The notes: a model not told the origin generated them from the sequence alone. A DNA stretch of 39,152 bases from ZC4RG35 sp036375695 (GCA_036375695.1 DASVBU010000015.1:1-39152); one strand, 5' to 3'; counted from the stretch's first letter, positions 1-8,308 are shown. Translations and numbers: made by a program.

Positions 1-57
1 AGGGAGTGGGGGAAGGTACCGCCGCCGAAGGCGGGGGTAGGGGGTGGTTCCCACTCG
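1..57. repeat. GTAC/G-rich intergenic repeat, copy A
   Basis: The segment has GGTACC, then a small hairpin (CCGCC-GAA-GGCGG), then GGGGGTAGGGGGTG and GGTTCCCAC. The 14-mer GGGGGTAGGGGGTG recurs exactly at 28934-28947, and GGTTCCCAC follows a similar G-rich string at 37193-37213. It may continue past the window edge. It lies upstream of tmRNA, as other copies lie upstream of core genes. Function unknown. Confidence 0.55.
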
Positions 58-133
58 CACAGCTCCCGGAGCGCCACAGAGAAATCCTCCGGTCCGGACG
101 GCCAGACCGCCGATACACTGGGCGGTACCCCAT

Positions 134-482
134 GGGGGTGAAACGGTTTCGACGTTGAGTGTTGAGGCGTTGGAAGCGAGCCGGGGTCTCCGGGGCCCTG
201 TCAACAAACCGGAACAACAAACAAGTGCCGAAGACAACTTCGCACTGGCTGCCTAATTAGCAGCCCGTCCTGCCGATCCGCTCCCGCCGGGTCGGGCCAG
301 GGCGTCGCAATGCGGGATGCTTCACCCGGGGCGTCGGGACCGGGTGGAAAAGACGACTCCGACTAGGTGCGAGAAAACTCGTCGTCAGAGTTCTCGTATC
401 CGAAGCTCGCTGACGACTGCGCTCGGAGATGCCTTCGCCGAAGGCTCAGCGGACCGGGGTTCGACTCCCCGCACCTCCACCA
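134..482 (+). ncRNA. ssrA: transfer-messenger RNA (tmRNA)
   Basis: tmRNA rescues ribosomes stalled on broken mRNAs and adds a degradation tag. The 5' end GGGGGTG pairs with CACCTCC at the 3' end to form the alanine-type acceptor stem; GGGGTTCGACTCCCC gives the T arm and CCA is encoded at 480-482. The tag reading frame ends with codons for AEDNFALAA at 227-253, followed by TAA at 254-256; the LAA end is the usual protease signal. The resume codon is probably GCC at 227, which would give an unusually short tag. A possible -10 box (TACACT) lies at 114-119. About 349 nt fits a one-piece tmRNA. Confidence 0.95.
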
Positions 483-550
483 TCGGCTCTCGCGGCGATG
501 AACGGCCGCCGCGAAGCCGACCAACGCGTCCGACCGTGCCCGAGAGTGAA

Positions 551-1591
551 TCAGCGCTGGCGGACGACCAGCTTCGGTTGCACCAGGACGTGGGCGAAGC
601 CGGGGGAGGGGCGACGGGGAGAGACCTCCGAGCCCTCCGGCCCCATGAGCAACTCGAGCACACCCTTGGCCACCTCCTCAGGTCGCTGCTCGACGCTGGA
701 GAAGCCGAGCGCCTCGGCCACTGGTGTGTTGTCGAACCCGTAGATGGGGAGATCCCTCCGACCCACGGCCAAAGCGGCGAGGTAGGCGCCGAACGCCAGG
801 GTGTCGCTGGCACACACCATGGCATCCACTTCCTCGATCACCGGCTCGGCAGCCCTCCGCGCCGCGTGGACTTCTTCATAGGCCACCACTCGGGGGCTGC
901 CCGTGTCACCGTGGGCCGTGATCACCTGATGCCAGCCGGAGGCGCGGTCGTCACCGGTGCCCGAACCCTCGGGCCAGCCGAGGAATCCGACGCGCGGGCC
1001 GTGCCTCAATGCGTGGATCGTGGCGTCACGGGTGCCTGATGCCCCGTCGACGTCGACCCACAGATGCGCCGGGTCACCGACGTCGTCCTCGCCCCACGGG
1101 CGGCCGAAGGAGACGAACGGCACTCCCTTGTCCCGCAGCCAACGTGTGCGTGGGTCTCCGTGGAACGTGCCGCTGATCACCACCGCGTCCACCTCTCCGC
1201 CTTCGATGAGCTCGCTCAGCCGCTGGATCTCCTCGTCGGGCGATTCGGCGGCGTAGACCAGCATCCTCATGCCACGGTCGCTGGCGCGCTCCGTGAGGGC
1301 GTGAACGAAACGGTCGAGGACCGTGCCCGAGATGCCACCGGAGTAGGGGTCGAGGTGGATCCCGATGGTGGACGAGCGCAGCGTCCGCAGCCTACGTGCC
1401 GCGGCGTGACGTCGATACCCCAGACGGGAGATGACCTCGTCGACCCGGGCGCGAGTCTCCGGACGCACGATCTCGGGGCGGTTGAGCACGTTCGAAACCG
1501 TCTGACGGGACACACCCGCCTCTCGTGCAACGTCCTGGATTGTCGGCGCCCTCTTCGGACGGGAGAAACCTCTCGACTTCACTTGACGCAC
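551..1591 (-). CDS. LacI-family transcriptional repressor
   Basis: A 346-residue regulator. Residues about 17-66 form the LacI helix-turn-helix and hinge (TIQDVAREAGVSRQTVSNVL, then RLGYRRHAAARRL), followed by a periplasmic-binding-protein-like sensor domain (SSTIGIHLDPYSGGI to IYGFDNTPVAEALGFSSVEQ). It diverges from a sugar ABC operon, and a perfect-armed inverted repeat with a central CG lies between them, so it most likely represses that operon until its sugar binds. The start is GTG, with a -10-like TATGCT (1603-1608, minus strand) 11 bases upstream. The ligand cannot be read from the sequence; the neighbouring debranching-type enzyme suggests an alpha-glucoside. Confidence 0.92.
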   Translation of the reverse strand: MRQVKSRGFSRPKRAPTIQDVAREAGVSRQTVSNVLNRPEIVRPETRARVDEVISRLGYRRHAAARRLRTLRSSTIGIHLDPYSGGISGTVLDRFVHALTERASDRGMRMLVYAAESPDEEIQRLSELIEGGEVDAVVISGTFHGDPRTRWLRDKGVPFVSFGRPWGEDDVGDPAHLWVDVDGASGTRDATIHALRHGPRVGFLGWPEGSGTGDDRASGWHQVITAHGDTGSPRVVAYEEVHAARRAAEPVIEEVDAMVCASDTLAFGAYLAALAVGRRDLPIYGFDNTPVAEALGFSSVEQRPEEVAKGVLELLMGPEGSEVSPRRPSPGFAHVLVQPKLVVRQR

Positions 1592-1625
1592 CCCAACCTT
1601 TCAGCATACTCTCCGCCCGCCATGG

Positions 1626-1643
1626 CATTTGATCGTTCAAATG
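1626..1643. promoter_or_regulatory. candidate LacI-family operator
   Basis: CATTTGA-TCGT-TCAAATG is an inverted repeat with perfect 7-base arms and a central CG, the usual form of LacI/GalR-family operators. It sits between the divergent repressor and ABC operon, 35 bases from the repressor start, and could control both. Assignment to this repressor is inferred from position and form. Confidence 0.65.
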
Positions 1644-1749
1644 CTGATTCGACTCTCCGCTGGTTCGGGCCTTCTCGCCCATCCCGGGGGACCCAGCGGT
1701 TCACCACTGCGCCAAGCGATTGCACGGCAATAGCAGAAGGAGCCAGTAC

Positions 1750-3000
1750 ATGAAACGGCAGACACGCCGCCGCTTCGAGGTATTGGCGCTCCTACTCGTG
1801 AGCGCCCTCGTCCTCGCAGCATGCGGTTCTGGTTCAGGTGATGGCAACGGGGATGGAGGTGACGGTGACCTCACGTCATCGGACGACCCGTTGACCATCC
1901 TCATCGGATCGTCCGGTGATGCCGAGACCAATGCCGTCCAGGAGGCAGTCGCTGCCTGGTCGGAGCAGTCCGGGGTCGAGGCCACGGTGCAGGTGGCCAG
2001 TGACCTCAACCAGGAATTGTCGCAGGGCTTCGCCTCGGGCGAGCCGCCGGACCTGTTCTACCTGTCGCCCGACGCGCTCGTCGGATACGCCGCGAACGGT
2101 TCGGTGAAGGCCTACGGCGACCTCCTCGAGAACAAGGACGACTTCTACGAGGCGCTGGTCGACAACTTCACCGTCGACGGTGAGTTCTATTGCGCACCGA
2201 AGGACTTCTCGACCCTGGCGCTGGTCATCAACGACGCCATGTGGTCCGATGCCGGCCTGACCGAGGACGACTACCCGACCACGTGGGATGAGCTGGCCGA
2301 TGTCGCCGCCAAGCTCACCACGGATGGCCGCGTCGGTCTCGCATTCGGCGCCGAGTGGCAGCGCATCGGTGTCTTCATGGCTCAGGCCGGTGGCGCTCTC
2401 GTCGAGGACGGTGTGGCCGTCGCCAACAGCGACGCCAACGTCACCGCGCTCGAGTACGTGAAGGAGCACCTCAACGACGGCACCTTCGCCTACGCCGCCG
2501 ACATCGACGCCGGCTGGGGCGGCGACGCCTTCGGCAAGCAGGTGGCGGCGATGGTGATCGAGGGCAACTGGATGAACGGCTTCATGCAGAACGACCACCC
2601 GGACATCGAATACACGGTGGTCGAGCTGCCCGCCGGCCCCAGTGGCAAGGGCACCCTGCAGTACACCAACTGCTGGGGCATGGCCACGGACAGCCCGAAC
2701 CAGCAGGCCGCCCTGGACCTGGTCGAGTACCTGACCACGGCCGACCAGATGCTGGCGTTCGCCGAGGCGTTCGGCCCGATGCCGGCCGTCAAGTCCGCCG
2801 CCGATGCCTGGCGTGAGGCCAACCCCGAGATGGCGGCCTTCCTGGCCGGTGCCGAGTACGCCCAGTGGCAGCCGGTGGTGGCTGAGATCGGCAGTGTGAT
2901 CGGCGATTTCAACTCCCAGCTCGGGTCGTTGAAGGACGGAGATCCGAAGGCACTCCTCGACACGGTTCAGGCCAACCTCGAGGCCATCCTCACGGAGTAG
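1750..3000 (+). CDS. ABC sugar transporter, substrate-binding lipoprotein
   Basis: A 416-residue extracellular solute-binding protein (family 1, maltose/multiple-sugar type). It begins with a positively charged stretch, a hydrophobic segment and a lipobox (LVLAAC), so it is lipid-anchored outside the membrane. A Gly/Asp-rich linker follows, then the binding domain (TILIGSSGDAETNAVQEAV to KALLDTVQANLEAILTE). The start is the ATG at 1750, 7 bases after AGAAGGAG; an upstream in-frame ATG at 1720 would put a hydrophilic stretch before the signal peptide. It is first in an operon with two permeases and a glucosidase. The sugar is unknown; an alpha-glucoside is likely from context. Confidence 0.92.
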   Translation: MKRQTRRRFEVLALLLVSALVLAACGSGSGDGNGDGGDGDLTSSDDPLTILIGSSGDAETNAVQEAVAAWSEQSGVEATVQVASDLNQELSQGFASGEPPDLFYLSPDALVGYAANGSVKAYGDLLENKDDFYEALVDNFTVDGEFYCAPKDFSTLALVINDAMWSDAGLTEDDYPTTWDELADVAAKLTTDGRVGLAFGAEWQRIGVFMAQAGGALVEDGVAVANSDANVTALEYVKEHLNDGTFAYAADIDAGWGGDAFGKQVAAMVIEGNWMNGFMQNDHPDIEYTVVELPAGPSGKGTLQYTNCWGMATDSPNQQAALDLVEYLTTADQMLAFAEAFGPMPAVKSAADAWREANPEMAAFLAGAEYAQWQPVVAEIGSVIGDFNSQLGSLKDGDPKALLDTVQANLEAILTE

Positions 3001-3020
3001 AACTGGGGCCCGTCTGACCC

Positions 3021-4115
3021 ATGAGTGACAGGACGGGCTTCCTGGCTCGTCGCGCCGGGTCCTCCGGGATCCGGCGCGGCGAAGCCGCGGCCGGATGGCT
3101 GTTCACCACCCCGGTGGTGGTCATCGTCGGCCTCTTCCTCTTCATCCCGGTGCTGATGGCGCTGTGGGTGAGCTTCTCCGATTGGGGCGGGCGCGGCAGC
3201 CCCCTGTCGGGTCGGGTGAACTTCGTCGGTCTCGACAACTACACGGCAATCCTGCTCGACGGAGGCCTGCCCACCAGGGACTTCGGGACCGCGATCCGGA
3301 ACAACTTCTGGTACGTGATCCTCGTGGTCCCCTTGCAGACGGCCTTGTCGCTGTTGCTGGCGGTCCTGGTCAACAACGCCGTGCTCCGGGGCCGGGGCTT
3401 CTTCCGCACCGCCTTCTACTTCCCGTCGGTGACCAGTTCCGTCGCCATCACCGTCCTCTGGCTGTTCCTCTTCACCGGGAGCGGTGTGGTCAACCAGGTG
3501 CTCTCCTGGGTCGGCATCCATGGCCCCAATTGGTTCAACGACCCCTCCGGCATCGTTCATGGGCTCCTGGGGAACCTTGGAGTCGAAACGGGACCTGAAT
3601 TCCTCACCTCGCGAGCGTTCCTCGGCGTCTCCTTCTGGGACTGGCTCGCAGGTCCCTCGATGGCGATGACCGCCTACATCCTGATGGCGGTGTTCACCAC
3701 GAGCGGGACCTTCATGCTCCTCTTCCTCGCCGGTCTCCAGAACGTCGGTCACGACGTCCAGGAGGCGGCCATGATCGACGGGGCCACCTCCTGGCAGAGG
3801 TTCTGGAAGGTGACCTTCCCGCTCCTCCGACCGACGCTCTTCACCGTTCTGACCCTGGGGCTGATCGGCACGTGGCAGGTCTTCGACCAGATCTATGCGG
3901 GGACGGCCGGCGATCCCGGCAAGACGACTCTGACCCCGGCGTTCCTCTCCTATCAGCGCGCCTTCGTACAACAGGGCTGGGGTCAGGGTGCCGCCATGGC
4001 CTTCATCCTGTTCGTGATCATCCTGGTCTTCACCGGTTTCCAGCGGTGGGTGCTCCGGGAGCGGACACCCAAGCCGAAGGGACGTCTGGCCGAGGCCAAA
4101 GCGGGGACTCCATGA
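3021..4115 (+). CDS. ABC sugar transporter, permease subunit 1 (MalF-like)
   Basis: A 364-residue membrane protein with an N-terminal hydrophobic segment (LFTTPVVVIVGLFLFIPVLM) and several more along its length. Near the C terminus is the EAA loop that docks on the ATPase (VQEAAMIDGATSWQRFWKVT, then PLLRPTL). This identifies a binding-protein-dependent transport inner-membrane component of the sugar type. It lies 20 bases after the binding protein and overlaps the next permease by 4 bases (ATGA), so the subunits are translationally coupled. A roughly 60-residue loop after WLFLFTGSGVVNQVL is longer than in a minimal permease. Confidence 0.93.
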   Translation: MSDRTGFLARRAGSSGIRRGEAAAGWLFTTPVVVIVGLFLFIPVLMALWVSFSDWGGRGSPLSGRVNFVGLDNYTAILLDGGLPTRDFGTAIRNNFWYVILVVPLQTALSLLLAVLVNNAVLRGRGFFRTAFYFPSVTSSVAITVLWLFLFTGSGVVNQVLSWVGIHGPNWFNDPSGIVHGLLGNLGVETGPEFLTSRAFLGVSFWDWLAGPSMAMTAYILMAVFTTSGTFMLLFLAGLQNVGHDVQEAAMIDGATSWQRFWKVTFPLLRPTLFTVLTLGLIGTWQVFDQIYAGTAGDPGKTTLTPAFLSYQRAFVQQGWGQGAAMAFILFVIILVFTGFQRWVLRERTPKPKGRLAEAKAGTP

Positions 4116-5008
4116 CGGCCACGACACCACGAGTCGCCCTGCAGACTCCCAAAGCCCCGGCCATGGCGCGTGAGATGGTGGGAGCCAGGCTCTGGAGGCA
4201 GGTCGCACTCTATGCCCTGCTCGTGGCCCTCTCCCTGGTCTACATCTACCCGTTCCTCGTCCAGGTGGCGACGTCTTTCAAGACCGAAGCGGAGGCGGCT
4301 TCCAACGCCATCTCCCTCATCCCGCGTACGTTCACCACCGCCGCCTATGAGCGGCTCTTCGTCTTCTCCGACTTCCCCCTGTGGGCCCGCAACAGCATCA
4401 TCGTGACGCTCATCGTCACCGCCGGCCGGGTGTTCTTCGACTCGCTCGCCGGCTACGCCCTCTCCCGCCTCCATTTCCGTGGGCGTGGGGTCGTCTTCGC
4501 CTTGCTGATCGCGGTCATGGCCGTCCCGGCGGTGGTGCTGCTCATCCCGAAATTCCTGGTGATCCGCCAGTTCGGCATCTACAACACGTTCTTCGGGATG
4601 ACCCTCCCGCTGTTGGTGGATGCCGCAGGTGTGTTCATCATGAAGAACTTCTTCGAGTCCATCCCGGTGTCGGTGGAGGAGCAGGCGCGGATCGACGGGG
4701 CGGGCGCGTTCCGGACGTTCTGGTCGGTGGTGCTCCCCATGGCGCGACCGGCGCTGATCACCATCATCATCCTCTCGTTCCAGGGCTCGTGGAACGAGCT
4801 GAGCCACTTCATCGTGTCGGCATCGGACCCGGATCTCGTCACCCTGACCAAGGGTGTGGCCCAGCTCGCCAGCGGTCAGCTCGGTCAGGGCACCCAATAC
4901 CCGTTGAAGCTCGCGGCCGCGCTGATAATGACCATTCCCGTGGCTCTGCTCTTCTTCGCCTTCCAGCGTCAAATCATGAGTGTCACCGAGGGTGCCGTGA
5001 AGGAATGA
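4112..5008 (+). CDS. ABC sugar transporter, permease subunit 2 (MalG-like)
   Basis: A 298-residue permease starting at an ATG that overlaps the previous stop. A first membrane segment (LYALLVALSLVYIYPFLVQV) and further hydrophobic stretches lead to the EAA loop (VEEQARIDGAGAFRTFWSVV, then LPMARPAL). It pairs with the preceding permease to form the membrane channel. It overlaps the downstream glucosidase start by 4 bases. No ATP-binding subunit is encoded in the operon, so a shared MsiK-type ATPase elsewhere in the genome is the likely partner; this is inferred from how actinobacterial sugar importers commonly work. Confidence 0.94.
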   Translation: MTATTPRVALQTPKAPAMAREMVGARLWRQVALYALLVALSLVYIYPFLVQVATSFKTEAEAASNAISLIPRTFTTAAYERLFVFSDFPLWARNSIIVTLIVTAGRVFFDSLAGYALSRLHFRGRGVVFALLIAVMAVPAVVLLIPKFLVIRQFGIYNTFFGMTLPLLVDAAGVFIMKNFFESIPVSVEEQARIDGAGAFRTFWSVVLPMARPALITIIILSFQGSWNELSHFIVSASDPDLVTLTKGVAQLASGQLGQGTQYPLKLAAALIMTIPVALLFFAFQRQIMSVTEGAVKE

Positions 5009-6870
5009 CGGCTCGTCAGCCATTGCTGCACGAGGCCGTCGTCACGATTTGCGCCCCCACTCAGGCGTGGTCCGATGCCGACGGCGACATCGGCTCCGAG
5101 CCGATCCACGGCGTGTATCACGGCGACACCCGCCTCCTCCGGCGTGTCTCGCTCGAGGTCGCCGACTGTCCCATCGATGGCATCGCCTGCGTGCCCGAAG
5201 GTGCGGACCGGGTCACCTTCGTCGGTCTGCTGCGCGCCTTGGGCGGCCAGTTGCCCGACCCAACCGTTCGGGTGCTGAGAGAGCGCTCGGTGGCACCGGG
5301 GACCTTCACCGAGAAACTCGTCGTGCAGTCGCATCGCCAGGCCGAGCTGACCACCCGGCTCTCGGTGCGGCTCACCCCCGAGTTCGCTCCGATGCAGGAG
5401 GTAAAGGGTGGGGTCGCCATCGCGGCGGAGTGGAAGCAAGAGGGTGAGACCCTCACCGACGGGACCAGGCACATTCGGCTCGAGGCCGCGGGAGCGGAGG
5501 TCGCCGTCGACGGCCGCGACGTCCTCCTGAGCTGGTCCGTCCAGGTCCCGCCGCGGTCAGAGACCACCCTGCACTGGTCGGCCGAGATCACCGATCCCAC
5601 GCTCGTCGTGGCGGCTCCCCGTTCCGATGCCCCTCGCGTCCGGGTCCCCGAGACCGACGAGCCGCGTCTCCAGCGCTGGCTCGAGCAGGCTCGCCGTGAC
5701 CTCGATGCCCTCCGGCTCGTCCTGCCCGACAATCCCAACGATGTGTTCTTCGCCGCCGGCGCGCCCTGGTTCCTCACTCTGTTCGGGCGGGACTCGATCT
5801 GGGCGGCGCGGCTCCTCCTGCCGTTGAACGTCGAGCTCGCACGGTCCACCCTTCGCATCCTGGCGCGCCTCCAGGGGAAGGTCACCGATCCCGAGTCGGC
5901 CCAGGCTTCCGGGAAGATGCCCCACGAACTGCGCAGCGACACCGTCAGGATCGTGGGGGAGAACACCTGGTTCCCGGCCCTTTACTACGGATCGGTCGAC
6001 GCCACCCCCCTCTGGGTCTGTCTTCTTGCGGATGCCCACGACGCCGGCATGCCCGAGAGCGACGTGCGGGAGCTCTTGCCGGCACTCCGCTCCGCGTTGA
6101 CCTGGATCACCGAGCGCGGCGACTCCAGCGGCCACGGCTTCGTCGATTATGTGGACGAGTCCGGTCATGGTCTCAAGAACCAGGGCTGGAAGGACTCGGG
6201 CGACTCCATCCAATGGCGTGACGGGCGTCTCGCCGAGGGCCCCATCGCCTTGTGCGAGGTGCAGGGGTACGCCTACGAGGCGGCGATGCGCGGCGCCGAC
6301 CTGCTCGAGGCGTTGGGCGAGGACGGCCCGGATGGGCTCAGGGCATGGGCTCGCGACCTGGGCGACCGATTCCGGGAGCGCTACTGGGTCACCACCGAGG
6401 AAGGCCGTTACCCGGCCGTGGCGGTCGACGCGCACGGCGACCCGGTGGACAGCCTGACGAGCAACATCGGCCACCTTCTGGGCACGGGGATCCTCACCCC
6501 GGAGGAGGAGCGGCAGTGCGCCGACCTGCTGCTGGGCCCGTCCATGGCCACCGGATTCGGAGTCCGGACACTGTCGGACGGCGCCGCCGGGTTCTGGCCA
6601 TTGAGCTACCACGGCGGGAGTGTCTGGGCCCACGACACCGCCATCGCCATCCACGGCATGATGCGGTGCGGGCTACATGACCACGCGGCGCGACTGGTCG
6701 ACCAGTTGCTGGCGGCGGCAGAGGGCTTCGGCTACCGGATGCCAGAGCTGTACTCGGGAGATTCCTTGGGCGCGACGCCGATTCCGTATCCGTCGGCATG
6801 CCGACCGCAGGCATGGTCGGCTGCCGCTGCCGTGGTGTGCGCCCTGGCCCGCGAGGCCGCTCGAGCCTGA
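5005..6870 (+). CDS. glycogen-debranching-like glucosidase (GDE N-terminal domain plus alpha/alpha-barrel)
   Basis: A 621-residue enzyme. Residues about 1-200 resemble the GDE_N_bis beta domain (GVYHGDTRLLRRVSLEV), and the rest resembles the amylo-alpha-1,6-glucosidase barrel, with AGAPWFLTLFGRDSIWAARL, then EVQGYAYEAAMRGADLLEAL and GFGVRTLSDGAAGFWPLSYH. Such proteins cleave alpha-glucosidic bonds and are often encoded with sugar importers. No signal peptide is visible, so it probably acts in the cytoplasm on the imported oligosaccharide. The start overlaps the permease stop (ATGA). Exact substrate is unknown; glycogen itself is less likely, given the LacI-controlled import operon. Confidence 0.85.
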   Translation: MTARQPLLHEAVVTICAPTQAWSDADGDIGSEPIHGVYHGDTRLLRRVSLEVADCPIDGIACVPEGADRVTFVGLLRALGGQLPDPTVRVLRERSVAPGTFTEKLVVQSHRQAELTTRLSVRLTPEFAPMQEVKGGVAIAAEWKQEGETLTDGTRHIRLEAAGAEVAVDGRDVLLSWSVQVPPRSETTLHWSAEITDPTLVVAAPRSDAPRVRVPETDEPRLQRWLEQARRDLDALRLVLPDNPNDVFFAAGAPWFLTLFGRDSIWAARLLLPLNVELARSTLRILARLQGKVTDPESAQASGKMPHELRSDTVRIVGENTWFPALYYGSVDATPLWVCLLADAHDAGMPESDVRELLPALRSALTWITERGDSSGHGFVDYVDESGHGLKNQGWKDSGDSIQWRDGRLAEGPIALCEVQGYAYEAAMRGADLLEALGEDGPDGLRAWARDLGDRFRERYWVTTEEGRYPAVAVDAHGDPVDSLTSNIGHLLGTGILTPEEERQCADLLLGPSMATGFGVRTLSDGAAGFWPLSYHGGSVWAHDTAIAIHGMMRCGLHDHAARLVDQLLAAAEGFGYRMPELYSGDSLGATPIPYPSACRPQAWSAAAAVVCALAREAARA

Positions 6871-6874
6871 CCGG

Positions 6875-7189
6875 TCAGACGGTGTTCTGATCGATCCAGT
6901 CGAGATAGGGGCCGTGCCCTTCGACGACCGGGATCCTGATCACCTGCGGAACCTCATACGAGTGGTGCTCCAGGACGTAGGCCTCGACTTCCGGGTAGCG
7001 GTCGGAGCGGGTCTTGATCACCAGGAGCCACTCACCTTCCTCCATGATCTGGCCCTTCCAGGTGTAGACGCTGGTGATGGGGAACCGCTGCACGCCCGCT
7101 GCCAGGCCACGTTCGACCAGACCGCGCGAGATCGTCCGGGCCTCGTCCTCGGACCCGCAGGAGACGAGGATCAGGCTGGCGTCGGTCAT
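6875..7189 (-). CDS. cutA: divalent-cation tolerance protein CutA
   Basis: A 104-residue protein with the CutA1 pattern: LILVSCGSEDEARTISRGLV, GLAAGVQRFPITSVYTWKG, EEGEWLLVIKTRSDRYPEV and SYEVPQVIRIPVVEG. CutA proteins are small trimeric proteins linked to copper tolerance, with an uncertain biochemical role. The cysteine common in the LAAC motif is replaced by glycine. An upstream in-frame start at 7243 would add 18 poorly conserved residues; the chosen ATG gives the family's usual length and has a -10-like TACCAT 8 bases upstream with no Shine-Dalgarno sequence. It converges on the glucosidase (4-base gap) and diverges from the HMG-CoA lyase gene. Confidence 0.9.
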   Translation of the reverse strand: MTDASLILVSCGSEDEARTISRGLVERGLAAGVQRFPITSVYTWKGQIMEEGEWLLVIKTRSDRYPEVEAYVLEHHSYEVPQVIRIPVVEGHGPYLDWIDQNTV

Positions 7190-7197
7190 CCCCGCCG

Positions 7198-7260
7198 ATG
7201 GTAGGTCGGGGCGCGCGGCATCCATCTGCCACCAGATGCGCACGTCGCCTGAGTTACCGT
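7198..7260. promoter_or_regulatory. divergent leaderless-type promoters for cutA and the HMG-CoA lyase gene
   Basis: On the minus strand TACCAT (7198-7203) ends 8 bases before the cutA ATG. On the plus strand TACCGT (7255-7260) ends 6 bases before the lyase GTG. Neither gene has a Shine-Dalgarno sequence. Both hexamers fit the actinobacterial -10 form TANNNT, and the spacing would place transcription start at or next to the start codon. No clear -35 was identified. Confidence 0.45.
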
Positions 7261-7266
7261 CAGGGC

Positions 7267-8175
7267 GTGAGCTTCCCGGCCAAGGTCCACATCACCGAAT
7301 CGTCGCCCCGTGACGGCCTGCAGTCGTTGGGTGCGTTCATACCCACCGAGGCCAAGGCGAAGCTGATCGACGACCTCGCCGCCGCCGGGGTCAAGACCTT
7401 CGATGCGGTGTCCTTCGTCAGCCCGAAATGGGTCCCCCAGATGGCCGATGGCTCAGAGGTGGTGGCCAGGGTGACCGCCCCGGGCGTCCGGCTCGGTGGT
7501 CTCGTCCCGAATATGAAGGGACTGGAAGCCGGGCTCGCCGCCGGGCTGAGGTACTTCGGCGTCCTCACCGCCGCGTCGGAGACGTTCTGTCAGCGGAACC
7601 TCAACGCCAGCGTCGACGAATCGATGCACCGCATCCGCAGCATCCTGCTCGAGGCGCCCGGGGACGTCACGTTCCGCGGCTACGTCTCCACCGCCACCCA
7701 CTGCCCGTTCGAGGGGGAGCAGGACCCGGACTGGGTGGCCCACCTCGCCGAGACGCTCCTCGAGTGGGGCGTCGAGGACGTCTACCTCGGAGAGACCATC
7801 GGCAAGGCCACCCCGTACCACGTGGAGAGGCTGCTCGCCGAGGTTCTCGACCGGGTTCCCGTGGAGAGGGTCGGTGTCCACTTCCACGACACCTACGGAC
7901 AGGCCGTGGCCAACACGGTCTCGGCGTTGGAGCACGGCATCGACAAGATGGACTCGTCCGCAGGTGGTCTTGGGGGCTGCCCCTACGCGCCGGGGGCGAT
8001 GGGCAACGTCGCCACCGAGGACCTCATCTGGCTGCTCGACGGGATGGGCATCGAGCACGGTCTCGACGGTCTCATCATCGCCAGGGTCGCGCAGGAGTTC
8101 TGCGCCACCCACGGGCTGGCATACCAGAGCCGCGCCGGGCGGGCCATGCTCGCGGCCGCGACGACCCGTGATTAG
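7267..8175 (+). CDS. hydroxymethylglutaryl-CoA lyase
   Basis: A 302-residue TIM-barrel lyase of the HMGL-like family, cleaving 3-hydroxy-3-methylglutaryl-CoA to acetyl-CoA and acetoacetate at the end of leucine breakdown. Visible marks are the N-terminal ESSPRDGLQ metal/substrate motif, HFHDTYGQAVAN (metal-binding histidines) and the signature GGLGGCPYAPGAMGNVATED with the catalytic cysteine. The GTG at 7267 is chosen because conserved sequence starts right after it and TACCGT lies 6 bases upstream; an ATG at 7198 would add 23 residues unlike the family. An acyl-CoA dehydrogenase nearby fits the same pathway. A related aldolase-type lyase acting on a similar acyl-CoA cannot be excluded. Confidence 0.88.
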   Translation: MSFPAKVHITESSPRDGLQSLGAFIPTEAKAKLIDDLAAAGVKTFDAVSFVSPKWVPQMADGSEVVARVTAPGVRLGGLVPNMKGLEAGLAAGLRYFGVLTAASETFCQRNLNASVDESMHRIRSILLEAPGDVTFRGYVSTATHCPFEGEQDPDWVAHLAETLLEWGVEDVYLGETIGKATPYHVERLLAEVLDRVPVERVGVHFHDTYGQAVANTVSALEHGIDKMDSSAGGLGGCPYAPGAMGNVATEDLIWLLDGMGIEHGLDGLIIARVAQEFCATHGLAYQSRAGRAMLAAATTRD

Positions 8176-8206
8176 CTCTTCGCAGCCCCAGAGCCAGGAG
8201 GTCGCG

Positions 8207-8308
8207 ATGACAACGGCGTCGATCCGGTTCTCCCAGGTGAAAGTCCCGCGACCGGTGAGCGCTGGATGCCCGAGCTTCCGTCCTGACCGTGCGTCCCTCA
8301 CCGAGTAG
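8207..8308 (+). CDS. possible small protein, 33 residues
   Basis: This short frame has a strong ribosome binding site (AGGAGG at 8196-8201, 5 bases before the ATG). It would encode a basic peptide beginning MTTASIRFSQVKVPRPVSAG and ending DRASLTE, which I do not recognise. Its TAG is also the start of a -10-like TAGGTT for the next gene. It may be a real small gene or a chance frame behind a good binding site. Confidence 0.35.
   Translation: MTTASIRFSQVKVPRPVSAGCPSFRPDRASLTE

Noticed and set aside
317..1039. Plus-strand frame over tmRNA and the LacI gene
   Set aside because: It crosses the tmRNA 3' half and runs antisense to a clear LacI-family gene; its product has no recognisable features.
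8236..8274. String resembling the 3' half of an FMN riboswitch (GGTGAAAGTCC ... GGATG ... GAG)
   Set aside because: The 5' half and the closing helix of an FMN element are missing, the downstream gene is DUF937, and the bases lie inside a short frame with its own ribosome binding site. Probably chance similarity.
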